A stretch of 64,000 bases of DNA from Sipunculus nudus. Taxonomy: Eukaryota > Annelida > Sipuncula > Golfingiida > Sipunculidae. Shown piece by piece: positions 49,046 through 61,178 of the stretch. Numbering within the stretch: position 1 is the first letter of the stretch; the number at the start of each line of letters is the position of its first letter. The notes beneath the pieces were generated by a model. The model was not told where the DNA came from. It made no database searches and saw only the letters and a list, made by a program, of their open reading frames with translations. The stretch lies in assembly GCA_026874595.1 (NCBI GenBank), contig CM049306.1, positions 54,094,019 through 54,158,018 of the forward strand, written 5' to 3'. Both the position numbers and the translations under genes were made by a program.

Positions 49046-49191
49046 GGGTAGGGGCCAGGTACTTGTTCCTGTACCTAGATACACATTTCAGAGTATATGT
49101 ACCTGCAGGTCATGAGTAGGAAGTACCTTGTACCTGTACCTATCCCCAGAATTAAAATACCTGTACCTGGAACAAGGTACTCCAGGTACAG
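49046..49191. repeat. GTACCTG/GGTACC word cluster (putative hAT-like subterminal region)
   Basis: Starts AGGGTAGGGGCCAGGTACTT and is full of GTACCTG, CAGGTAC and GGTACT in both orientations (TACCTTGTACCTGTACC, ACCTGTACCTGG, CTCCAGGTACAG). An AGGGTAGGGGCC start recalls a hAT terminus lacking its first bases. Confidence 0.5.
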
Positions 49192-49607
49192 TTTTTTTTT
49201 AAGTTTTTTTCCTTTTTCTTGTTTTAAAATTGGTTACCTGTAATGTAAAATAATCATCCATTTTTACATATAACTTTTTTTATCATAAATAAAAACCTGT
49301 TAGACTGCACAAGTAACATAGTAAAAATTATTGTATATTTACATAATTAATGAGTCCCCTGATATCAACATTATGAATAACAACACCTAATATACATTAT
49401 TATTTTCACGGATAATAATACATAACGCTGAATTTTCTCATTACTTTATTATTGTTGTTAATGTAACTATGTGATGTAAAAGTTGATGCCGCTTTTGGAT
49501 ATCTAACCCAAAATATACACATATTCAGCATAATTGATTTTAAAGAATGTTTTGGATTAAGCAGTTAAAGACATCACATATGTACAAATGTAAAATGTAT
49601 AAAACAT

Positions 49608-49613
<6 letters not shown>

Positions 49614-49647
<34 letters not shown>

Positions 49648-49672
49648 TTTTTTTGGGGGGGGGGGGCTTTTG
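49614..49672. repeat. (TA)n with T- and G-runs
   Basis: (TA)n at 49614-49641, followed by poly-T and a poly-G run to about 49666. Confidence 0.9.
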
Positions 49673-50320
49673 TCCTCGTTATCATTAAGGTAGGTGGCTT
49701 TTTCCCAAGGAATCATTTTGTCCAGGGGTACTTTAGTCCTACACCTATTAAAAACCCATAAAAACATTAGTGTTCTTCATACCAAAAGTTTTGTGTCAAA
49801 TCTTTTAGTATCATTTTATGTAATGAATTTGAAATAATCTAAGTATCATCCTACAATACCCTAGAATTTCATTATGTGTGTACAAATGAAAGATATAATA
49901 TTTAAATAATTTTATATGACCACATTATGTGTAATCTTTATTTTTGAAAATAATTAACATAAGATTGATTATACAAATAAAGTTATATAAGACAATAAAT
50001 TCATTTACCTTTTTTTTCTTCTTATGTAAGGGTCATGTTGAATTTTCAGCCAAGTATTGCTTCAATGCTTGCTTTTCAAGTTGATGTTGCTGCTTCAGTC
50101 ACAGAAGATATCACTCATGATTGGAGATTCATCTCACATTTATAAACTGACCAGGCCTAACAAAGCTGAGTGGTGTACAACCATCTTCAATTTTGGCAAT
50201 TATTGACCTAATGATGAGGCAGCAAACATAGAGCAAAAGCTGGTCACCTACCTGCCCAGACATCTGTTGTTACATTATACATGACTGACTGACCCCTCAT
50301 TGATACTTTGATGTCTGCCA

Positions 50321-50402
50321 TAGCTCTAGACTTGGTGCTATTTTAACTAGCTGCTAATGAGGTTGGCCACCATGTAACCACCGCCCTCAAGTGGATCAGA
50401 CA
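50321..50402 (-). repeat. Inverted repeat, right arm (partner 48796-48877)
   Basis: The reverse complement is 75 of 77 identical to the left arm. Spacing between the arms is about 1.44 kb. Confidence 0.9.
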
Positions 50403-50527
50403 TGTTATTGCCTGGGATTGCATACTGTAAAATGTGTCTGTATAGAACCAAAGTATGTTTACACACAACACACACACACTGAATTTTGAATAACATAAAG
50501 CACATTTACATCAATATATGATTTTTA

Positions 50528-50528
50528 A

Positions 50529-50573
<45 letters not shown>

Positions 50574-50664
50574 TTACAGACATATATTGTTTACATATAA
50601 ATTGTATGTTATTTTTTTATTTTTGACATATTAAAGTTACATATTATATATATATATATATACA

Positions 50665-50714
<50 letters not shown>
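50528..50714. repeat. Two (TA)n arrays
   Basis: Arrays at about 50528-50570 and 50645-50714. Confidence 0.9.
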
Positions 50715-50721
<7 letters not shown>

Positions 50722-52845
50722 TATTATACATTAATATTTCATAACAATATAATAAAAAAATAATATAATATAGTATAATATAAGAATTAAAATACTGTAT
50801 ATACCATTACATATATACTCTGATGTGTTTATATGCATGAGTATTGAAAAGCCTGAATTTAATGAACATGAAATGTGAAAATGTAACTAAAAAGCCCTTA
50901 AATCTCTGTAGATATAGCAGGACTAGACTGGTACCTTGCACAATTAATGATTGACAAACCCTAGTTAAGCTATATAAATCATACAAAAATAATTAAAAAA
51001 TAACAATGGGCAACCTATTTACATATACTAGTGTGAAGGGCAACACTTGTAGAATACGATTATTTATACTTTTTCTCCTGATGTGACCGGGATTGGCTGC
51101 TTTTAATCAGTGAAATGAAGCTTGTTGATGCTGACATGCCAACTCTGACATGAAGCGGCGTCATGAACAAGGGTTGAATTCTTCAATTGTTTTCGCTAGT
51201 AACGATCTCTTACTGGTCATTTCATGTAAATAACCACTCAGGACATCATTAAATGTAACAGTTTGATGAAAAAACTTTGATTAATTAAGATAAATACTCA
51301 TTCTAACACTGAAGCGATCTTCGCCAACATGCACGCCGCCTAGTGGTAGAAGTTTGAAACGGCTAATTATGCGTGGGTAAATCTGCACAGCATGTTTGAT
51401 TGTGCTACCTTGAGCTGTCCTTAAACTGAACTTAGGAATTTAAACTTAAATCGAGATAGGTCCCTGTCAAATTTCCCAGATATACAAAGACTTAGGTCAC
51501 CGGGACCTTTATTCTGGGAGCAAAATGGCATAAACATGATTTTGAACAACTGAAAGCCAGACTCTTGAGTGTACAAGAGTGCTGAACAAATACTGTGCAC
51601 ATGTGCTGGTTTATAAAATTTAAAATAACGTGCCCCATTTACACCTTTAAGACATTTAGCATGCAAAGCATGCCCGGAGTGGAACCTGAATTTTCCGAGT
51701 TATGGGGCGGCTAAGAGTAGATAAGAAAACATCTCTCTGATATGGTGCAGTGAGGCTACATAACGTTCATTCAATAAATTGTCTCAATAGCCAAGTCATC
51801 AGAAATCTGTTAAATATACAAGATTACGGGTTTTATTTAGTTAAATAGGTTTTATGTGCAATTACCCCTTATCAAAAATACATGTAAATTAAAAACAGTT
51901 TTAGATTCATAACAGACCCCATCAAGTGTTTGTTATTTTGAGGAAAACATTAAACAGTATTATTTCTTATGGTTTATGTATTGAAGAATTTTCCCTTACA
52001 TTAATATGATATTTTAATTAAATATAAAAATATTAAAAGAAACCTGAATGACCAACCCAGATTCTCATGGACTTATAAATACGAACCAACATGGTTGTAT
52101 CGAACAATTTTTATTTCCGAGTCTCTATCTTTTCTAGATTGCTTAAAATTGGAAGTATATTTTAAAAAAAATTATTATATTATCAAACTTAGCTTTCCAA
52201 ACAATTTTATAGTGCATATTTCCTAAGAATTAAATTTTCCTACAGTATTACGTGTAAACTCATTTGGGAGAGGTTATGACATGTTTCGCGAGACCTGGTA
52301 GGCGGTGGCATTTCTTGGGGTTTTTTTTTTTTCTCTCTCTCTTTTTTTTTTTTTTTTTCTTCTCTTCTCTCCTCACATTTGTGGTGGCATTTCTTGTTAT
52401 TTCCTTTTCAATATTTTGCACTTTTTACCTAACCATCACTAATCTACGAAAACAAGTTGAAAACATTATACAATATTTGGACTGACTCCTTTGACCCAAT
52501 ACCTACTTTTTAGAGAAAATTGATCCCATTTACAATTAAAGCATTACCTTGATGAGAATGATCTGGTGTAATTCGTGTAAAATTCGTAGAAATGAATCGT
52601 TTCAAGTATTATCCCAAATACATGGTTTTATTTATATAATTTATAACATTCCAGTTCACGTTTTAAATATAAATTGATATAAATATAAATCTTTCAATGG
52701 AAATTTCACAGGTAAGCATTACATTATGCATGGATCCATTCTTGCTTTTATAGACCTGTCGTTGAATCACATCCTACAAGGTCAAACAAAGAACAACCCC
52801 TTTGTCCGACTATTGGGGTGCTGAAAATCATGTTCCAAAATTCGG

Positions 52846-52951
52846 AGAATATTGGTAACCGCGGCTTAATTTCAGGTTCCTAAAGAAACCTGCCCAGGGC
52901 CTCTCAGCCTTTGAGTTAGAAGTCTCTAGGTTCAACAATTACGAATTGTGA
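52846..52951 (+). repeat. Dispersed repeat, second copy of the 41250-41350 family
   Basis: Shares GAATATTGGTAAC, TTAATTTCAGGTT, GGGCCTCTC and AGGTTCA.CAATTACGA in order with 41250-41350. Confidence 0.6.
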
Positions 52952-53644
52952 ACGCTTAAGTGCGGCCAATATGGTTGAAAAATAGGGCCTGGCGGCCATT
53001 TTGGATTAATGCCAATTAAGGACTGTTCCACTAGTTTGTTAGACTTTTAGTAGGTTTTTCCAAGGTTATTTCCGAGATGAATGGTGAAAATATATATTCT
53101 TTTGCAGTTTATTGTTGATCGGGTCACATTTTCCCATAAAATGACTGGACTAACAGAACGTCAGAAATAACCGCTAATAGCGTAAAAAAACAACGGCGGC
53201 GCATTAGAATGACTGTTTATATATTCACTCAAATCGAAATCCCCTCTTATTTGGAAGTCTTAAGTTAAGCCACCTGTGTGCAGTTTTAAATAAGCGTTTG
53301 CATGTGTCGAAGCTCCGGTGTGTCCAAGTTGTATTTACTGTCAGTTTTTCAACTAAACATATTTTAAAGGGGCCTTTACTGATAGTTGACGTCTGTTAAC
53401 GCGAGATGATGCCTTAAACCTTAAAAAATAATCTAGAAAACGCCGATCCCATCGCGCACAGGTTGTACGTTTTGTTTGTATAACACACTGAACAAGTATA
53501 TTTGGTGGCAAGTCAATCGAAAAGGGGTAAGGGAACATGACTTAACAACGTCCACACATGTTCAAATAACCAACTTCGGTTACACATATTTTCCGTTTGC
53601 CAATATTACCGTGTTCTACTAAACTATCTCATACAACAATCACA

Positions 53645-53765
53645 GAGGCGTTATTAGAGTCCATTAATATATACGCGGAGTAAGCCAGTTATCACATATT
53701 CTAAATAAAATGTAGCTGAATAGAGGTCGTTAAGTGTGAATACCGATATGAAAATATGGCACTTC
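53645..53765 (+). repeat. Dispersed repeat, second copy of the 2205-2350 family
   Basis: Shares CACAGAGGCGTTAT, CATTAATATATACGCGGAG, TATCACA and TGTAGCTGAATAG in order with 2205-2350. Confidence 0.45.
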
Positions 53766-55903
53766 GTATCTCATAGAAATAACAGTTACGCAAAAGAAAA
53801 AAAGGCAAAAGAAAACAACAGTTCACAATGTTGCTATAGCATATAGTAAAGGGAAAGAGCTACATAATTATTGTTACAAGTCCCAAAATTCACGGAACAA
53901 AGGATCGTTGAAACGGTATAACGCACAAGACCAGGTGTCATTAAAATAAACCGCATAATGTCTTCTGACTACTCATTTATCGTTGCCTTGTACAATTTCA
54001 TAAATCAGTACATAAAAGTGGCCAGCTTAAGGTGACACGCGTCAGAGAGAAGTAAAATACCCGATGTCACACACCACACTACCGGCCCGACCTGCCGGTT
54101 GATAACACCAATGTAATTCAACCGAGGATGTTGTTTTACTATTGACTAATATATTTGGTCAAGATAACCCACGTTCACGACCATTCTATTGATTATTTCA
54201 GCCAAAACGTTTGTGGATATGGTTACATTTAGCCAAGACAGATTAGTTGTTTCATCAAGTAAATTATTTTGATACTTGGAAACAACCGAGCAATTTGGTT
54301 AAATTCAACCAAAAGTTTATGTTGTAAACCAACCTATTGCGGCAGTGACATACATGCATTACATGTCTATAAAAATAAATTTTATTTTAAGTATTAGGCG
54401 AAATATAGTGAAGAAATATATCTGGGTGGTGTTACCTGCCAGAAAATGAAAAAAAACCCGTATATAGTCATTAATCTGAATATATCTATATATATATATA
54501 TATTATACCGCAGATTATTTTAAGTATTCAAGTTTATGCTAATCACCAGTGAATTACTCTAAACAAATATTTTGATAATATTCAAACTTTTAGTACTGAT
54601 TTTCTTTTCTTTCCTTTTATGCTTCATTGATAACATATCGGGAATATAATCAAAGAGACAATTCTCCAGACATTTAACATGTCTGAAGATAGGCAAATGA
54701 TGTTACACATAATGGAACCTCAGGGCGGGTAAAGGGTTATTCTACGGGTTACCGTATAAAACCTGAAAACAAAACTGGCGAAAAAGGTACATGCGTTATT
54801 GTTGGTGACACTGAGTTTGAAGCCTCATATTATTCCTGTTGATTATCCCCAAAAATAAACCTCATTAGAGTCCACGTGACAGGTGTCTCTGTCCTGAGCA
54901 GGCGAGGCGACGGCTACATTAATCGGCATAACTAAATTTAGTCAGTGGCATACCTGCACTGAAAGATCCCAAGGGGCTCAAGGTTAGGGCCCGTGATACG
55001 AACACAATACGACGGCGCTAATTGGAAATATGATGGCAGGGGAGGATTTTAAGGGGGCGCGCCAGCTCTGTTCCGAACCTTTAAACGTATGCTTAAAACG
55101 TATGCTTAATACTCATAAGCAGCGCTATATTTTGCGTCTCGCATTGATTTCCTTCTTAAATTCAGCATGCGAGAGCTATACAGAGGATTATTAGCACCCT
55201 GCACCGGGGGGTTGAACCTCCTTTTTTAAGGATAATGTATCCAGCCCTGATTCGGAGAACTGACACGCCGCTAAATAGGTGTCACTTCGTTAAAATGAAC
55301 AACATGCGATCAATCGGGCCTCTATTATGACCAATAATATAACAGAGCTTTCCTGAAAGTAGGCCCGATAAGATGCCTACATTCAGCATACTGTACATTT
55401 GCCATTTATGAAATATGCCAATTTTGTATTAATTACTTTTTTTCATATAATAAAAAATTCTCGTTTCAGGAAGCCTATTTATTATGCGATGCCGGAATCC
55501 ACATAATCGTCTACTGATGCTTCTTGTCCGCAAGTTGTTACTGTCACGCAGGATTCCTCAGTGGGAAACCCTCTGTGGACAACCTGTCAGCCCCGGAACA
55601 GACACTCGTCTCACAAGTGTTTATGAACTATTTGCACCAGGCCTACATTACTCTTAAAAGAGAACCATCTTTTACCTTGTGTCACATACAGCATAATCAA
55701 ACAAAGTGCGTGTACAGACGATTAAACATGTCAGCCCTAAGCTTAGAGAAAAATGGAAAAATTGACAAGAGTTCTTTAGATAAACCTTGAAGCAAAAATC
55801 AATAGTAATTTTAGCAAGGGAGACTCCTGGAAACATGGCACGTACTGAGTGTATATCGTTCTCGTTGACGACGATTCTCAAATGATAAGATAAGGTATAA
55901 CTT

Positions 55904-56122
55904 AAGCAGATTCTATACATGTTAAAGCACTTACATTTAAACATGATGTAATTAATTTTTCTTAGTGGAATTGCAAAAGAAATAATACTCGCAGTATTCG
56001 GTGGCACATATTTTTTTGTAAAACAGTTAAAAAAGCAGATTCCATGCATGTTAAAGCACTTACATTTGAATATAATGTAATCAGTTTTTCTTAGTTGAAT
56101 TGCAAAAGAATTAATGCAGTAT
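55904..56122. repeat. 129-bp-period direct duplication
   Basis: 55904-56000 and 56033-56122 share AAGCAGATTC, CATGTTAAAGCACTTACATT, TTTTTCTTAGT and GAATTGCAAAAGAA in order. Confidence 0.88.
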
Positions 56123-56193
56123 TAAAAAGCTCCTGTTTTTATCTTGATAATTCAACTATAATCAAATTGGCCGATTTAATATAGAATGGTTGT

Positions 56194-56840
56194 TGTTACA
56201 GGTGCCCTTTTTATTGTGTAACACGGGCGTAACTCGTGTTGTAGCGCCCTCGCCGGGCCGCTTGTTACATTCTCAGTTTAATCCGTACTGGTCGAACTCT
56301 CGTTGTCATGCTAGCTTGGGGCTTTCTCGCCTGACCGAGCCGGGTCGTGAGTCACGTGTTGACCCTGGTATGTAGAGACACAGCGATGTTCTTCTAGATG
56401 ATTCCTGGAACGCGTGTTTACTTTGTATTATGTTAGATCTTTAGACTGTTCGAGAAGTAGAAAATTTCAGGCTTAGGGCAAGAAGTTATGAAAAAGGGGG
56501 ATGTGTTTTAGAGCCGGGACAGAGAGGTTAAAGAATATTCCACCGGACGCAGACGTGTGGGACCTATCCGATTATTCAGTGATTTCAGGGATTCTACTAT
56601 TACTAACTCTATACAATTTAATGCTGGCTTTACATTGGACTGTTAGTCTCCGAGAGTATACATTTAAAGAACTTGTCCCTGTGGCTGTGATGGTATCTAG
56701 GTTCTGTGCACTTTGTTTATTAGGCTGTGTGATTATATTGATTTGATGTTATACTGTTATTGTACTGTGTAATTGTATTGATTTAGTGTACTGTAATGTT
56801 AGGGTTGTTTTAAGAATAAATCATAGTTATTTTTTAAAGT
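56194..56840 (+). mobile_element. LTR-like repeat, second family, 3'-truncated copy
   Basis: Starts TGTTACAGGTGCCCTTTTTA and matches the 16740-17507 solo LTR read on its minus strand. Shared blocks: ACACGGGCGT.ACTC, TTTAATCCGTACTGG, GACTGT.A..CTCCGAGAGT, ACATTTAAAG, TGTTAGGGTTGTTTTAAGAA and AATAAA at 56815-56820. The match stops near 56835, about 100-130 bases before the expected CCGTAACA end. The TATA box of the other copy is degraded here. Confidence 0.68.
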
Positions 56841-57108
56841 CTACCACCAAGTGTTTTTCATTTGCACGCTGTTTGCTTAGTTCTCGCATCCATCGTATTC
56901 TCAGATACATAACCTAAGCAGTAGGATCTATAAAAATAATGATTAAATCAATCTATAATCTAAAGCACTACGAGTAATAAAATATTTTTAAATGTACGCT
57001 TTGTAATTAAACATTAATTTTCCTATCGCGTATTACTGGAATAAAATATTATATTCATCATCTGCTTCAGATCTAATTAACATTCCAACGCGGAGTGACC
57101 ATTAGTGG

Positions 57109-57468
57109 CAGTGATTGATTGTAAAGTCATGTTCCATGATTGAAAGAAAAATCGACCGATGATCGATTATTTATCGATTATTTTATTTACCTGTTATATT
57201 ACCGTAATATTTGCTGTACATATAGAGTTAATGAGTTATACATAGAAGTACCGAACCAGTAAATTCAGTCTTGATTACGTTCGCTGCATGCCCCGTCTTA
57301 ATTATATCTCTAACAGGATTGGACTTTTTTTTTCTGGATAAAAACTTATAAGACTTCAATGTATGTTCATGCATAAATATTTTTATGACCTATTATTTAA
57401 CAACAAAACAACTTAATCGAAAGCGAAATACCAAACGTTGATATAATCGATTAATTGATACACCACTG
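57109..57468. mobile_element. hAT-like MITE, about 360 bp
   Basis: The right end, read on the minus strand, is CAGTGGTGTATCAATTAATC followed by GATTA. The left end begins CAGTGATTGATT and continues into ATCGACCGATGATCGATTAT and TTATCGATTA. Palindromic ATCGAT words concentrate at both ends (57150-57182 and 57414-57455). There is no coding region. Target duplications are not visible. Confidence 0.45.
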
Positions 57469-60400
57469 TCGACCACAGGATTTATAGGGAACGGAAGGAA
57501 ATAATCTTATGTATCGAGACGAACCCGTCGTCACGTTGACGGAGTATGATTTCATGCTATATCTTCAATGGAAGCATGTATTTAGTCACGGTATATATAA
57601 TCAATATAAAGACCGAAGATATGACTTATTTATTATATTTTACAGACAACATGGACTTATAGGCTAAGAATGGCGCTACGCCCTGTTTTCGAATAATATT
57701 TAAAAAATACTGCTTACTTGAAGAGAGCTCGAAAATCGGACAATAATGTGATTCAAATTGTTATTTATGTTCTGATTTATAATTTCTGACAAAAATATGT
57801 TAATTCATTTTTTTCTATACATCCCACGATGAAATTGTGTCACATGCTTTCAACTTATCCTTCCATAATGACAAAATGCGGTGACGGACAGGGGCAGGAA
57901 ACGTGGAAGGACGCACGCAAGACGGGAACCTTTCCGTCGCAAGTAATATAATTATACCTTAAAACCCTAAAAATAAATACAGTCCCTTATTCAGAGCAGA
58001 AAGTTATTACTCCCTATTGTATGCAGACAACAGGCATCACTGATGGCAGAAAAATATCATATCTCGGCTCCCTGAGCCATTGCAGACTGGTCTTGGCCAA
58101 AATCCTGCATGGCATCGATTGCATGAGAGATGTTGTCTCAACCCTTGATCAATTTCCTAACCAACAGCTTTCTTGGTCTAGCCGTCCATACTGCGTCCCC
58201 CAGAGTTGAAATATTAATGAAACAGTCGAATAGTCCAGAGCGTACTTATAACACTTATTTGAGGAAGGCATTTTATGAATAAAAATTTGCTTTACGAAAG
58301 GAGCAAAACAAAACTGTGACATTCTAAGGCGTGACGTGAGTGTTCTTTAGAGTTATATGATAGACTCACACACGATCATACGTAATCAACGGGACTGGGA
58401 TTTTATCATTTACAAAATAATTAGGGAAAGAATCATGTTCGATATTTAAAGTGAATTTGACTATGCACAGTCTCTCAAAAGCAAAGCATATCCATAAAAA
58501 AGTTAAATTTTCTCATATTTATAAAAATGACAATAATGAATTCTGGCTTTAAAATGTCGAAAACATAGATCTCGACGGTCCACGAAAACAGTCCAAATAT
58601 TGGAATGGGCCTTTTCATAACAAAGCTACCCACTTAACTGCTTGTTTCGTTTTCACCGATATTGTCTGTTATTAAACACTGCTACATAAGATTAGCGTTC
58701 TCTTCCCGATGTTCTGACAGTTGTAAAATATCGACTGATTTCTCATAATTTTAAATGATTATATTCCTTAAGGAAGGAATTCGGTAGGTATTTATACACT
58801 TATTGACAATTAGGTCCTTTGATCTCTACCCACAACTATTAGGTTTTTTGTAACAAATAAAATAGTTCATAGCAAAACACAGGTGAACAGGAGACGATTA
58901 AACGACTATAGTGACCTTTCAACTTCCATACATGTGCAATCAGCAACTTTTTTGTTTGTGTATCAACATGGGAACATGGGCCATGTTTACTTATAACCTG
59001 TAGATAAACAAGCCCTTGTATGAAATGTATTCAGCAGGACGTACCTAGAGGTTATAAATATGGAAGTAGAGTAAGCCAAAAATAAAATTCCACAAATATT
59101 GCAAGTGAATAAAATAACCGAATGCCAATATATCATATTTGTCAGTCTAGGGATACCCTTAGTTGAATGCAACTGATAACATGGAATTATGAAGCAACTA
59201 AAAACCGAAGGCTGTAATATACATCGCAGAGTCTTTCCACAAAATAACTAAATTCAGGGTTTATATCAATGTCCATATGACCTTATCAAAAGAAATGGCG
59301 AATAAGTGTGAACTATCGCTTATTGTAAATGCCTCAGATATTTAACATTAATTGGAGACAACGGAACATTTCATAACTCATAAATTGCAGAAAGGACAGA
59401 GAGAAAAATGGTGCAGATCCTTTGCATTAATAAACTTATTATTTTATCTAAAGCGACCAAGCTTTATCTCTTAATTACATTCTACAGAATTCATGATATT
59501 TCTATTGTCCTAACCACATGCCAAGTCTTCCAAGTATATATAGTTCTTCGACAAAAGTTCAGGAAAGTTAAATTTAAAGAAACTACAGACTGTCAGGGTA
59601 AAGCAAGTTTTTGCAGCGATTTCGGAAATGTGATCTAGTTTCAGAGATTCGATAAAGTATGCTCGGCACGCTTCAAAATGGACGTATAGTGCCGCCTCAT
59701 TTCCCTGGTGTTAACCATGCGTTGAACTGAATGGTCATTTGGGAAGGGTAGTGTATAATTCTGGTGTCCGGTGATAGGATATTACTGTCCCCTTAGAAGA
59801 TCGATTCACGGAACAGGGAATGACAACGGGTATATAAGTTTAGCTGGACAGGTGACATTAGAATATCATTAGGAGGGGATGCAGAGTCATGGATGCCATG
59901 GTAACGGTTCGGAAATGCTCAGAGTTACAGTGGATGTCTTCGGGTCACTGTGTTGAACTTTTCTATATAATATCTCTAAACTGCTCAAAGATTAGAAGTC
60001 TTTTCGAAAACTCTACAACTTTACATGTACCTACAATTCTTTAAAAGACAGCTTGTACTTTGGTAAATTTTGCGGTTTCAGTCATCTATACAAAAGGCAT
60101 TAGGAAAAAAAAAAAACGGCTGGGAAGTTGATGGAGCCTTTGCGTGGCCAGAGGGATTTGAAATCAATGCTTAACGAAAAACAGCAACCGTTCATACCTT
60201 TTAGTGGAACTAAGTGGTCCATGAACAAAGATCATGATTTTCCTTTAAAAGAACATAAAAAAGGAAAAGAAACAACCATGATAAAAGCCGGATAAATGAT
60301 GATACCTGCCAGCATCAAAGGAAAGAAAGAGAAAAACAAATAAATGAAAGGCGAACCTTTAAAGACCGCAATCCATTCTTAAGTCAAGCCTTTCAAGCTA

Positions 60401-60516
60401 ACATTACTCAGTTTTACCTATGCAAAGATGTCTTCAGGAGTTTTATTTGAAGTTAACTTTAATCAACTCGATAACATAATAATCTCATATATGTTTTTAA
60501 AGTTCTCTAGTTCATT
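57469..60516. other. Intergenic; nothing recognised
   Basis: About 3 kb of AT-rich sequence with only short, featureless open frames. Confidence 0.4.
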
Positions 60517-60634
60517 CCACAGGCACTCGTTTTCAGCACTAAAATGGCCTAGAAACCGCCTATGGGCGATATACCCATTATAAGAGAACAAGGTAATGAA
60601 CTCCACCGCTACGCGGGGAAGACAACTTTTGTTG
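60517..60634 (+). repeat. Inverted repeat, left arm (partner 61054-61178)
   Basis: Shares with the reverse complement of 61054-61178: CCACAGGCACTCGTTT, CAGCACTAAAATGGCCTAGA, CCATTATAA.AGAACA, ATGAACTCCACCGCTACGCG and CAACTTTT. The arms differ by small indels in the middle. Confidence 0.9.
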
Positions 60635-61053
60635 ACGTCACCCCGGCTGAATGGATTTCCCCAAGAGCTGGCGTCTGTGATTGGCTGCATGTTAACAGTC
60701 GTTTTCTACATCTCTTTTAGGCGCACAATTCAAACAACTGTCAAATGGTCAATAAAGTTGAAAATCAGTGGGCATTGCATGCAAACACAACCAGGACCAT
60801 AATGTCACTTGTTTTGTATACATTAACGTCTGTTCTATATCCATAACATACATTAAGCCCGGGAAAAAGTCAACTTCCGCAACTAGTAAATGTATACATG
60901 ACAAATGACGGTGTCGCAGCTGAAATAAACGTGCCGGAATTCGCGGTTAGGTTTATATTTGGAAGTTTAATCTTGTAAATAAAGATGGTTTCAACAAAAA
61001 GGCGCGCGATCATGCTTGTGAAGCGGATAATTCTCTGGAATTCGGACTTGTGA
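60635..61053. other. Loop between the 60.5/61.1-kb inverted arms
   Basis: Contains TTGACGTCA (a CRE-like palindrome) right at the left arm's inner end, a CCAAT motif on the minus strand (GATTGGCTGC near 60680), and an AATAAAG run near 60750. No coding region recognised. Confidence 0.35.
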
Positions 61054-61178
61054 AAAAAGTTGCCTTGCCCGCGTAGCGGTGGAGTTCATTCCCTGTTCTT
61101 TTATAATGGTAATATTGCCCATAATCAATGTGTTTACGGTTTCTAGGCCATTTTAGTGCTGGAAACGAGTGCCTGTGG
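61054..61178 (-). repeat. Inverted repeat, right arm (partner 60517-60634)
   Basis: Inverted copy of the left arm with an extra 7 bases or so around GTAAACACATTGATTATGGG. Confidence 0.9.

Larger units (their letters stand above)
50715..55903. other. Long intergenic region, no gene recognised
   Basis: Contains a poly-pyrimidine tract at 52320-52372, the repeat copy 52846-52951 (partner 41250-41350), and 53645-53765 (partner 2205-2350). No coding region is convincing. Confidence 0.45.

Noticed and set aside
52264-52485. 73-codon membrane-like frame
   Set aside because: The hydrophobic FFFF/SSLL stretch comes from a poly-pyrimidine tract.
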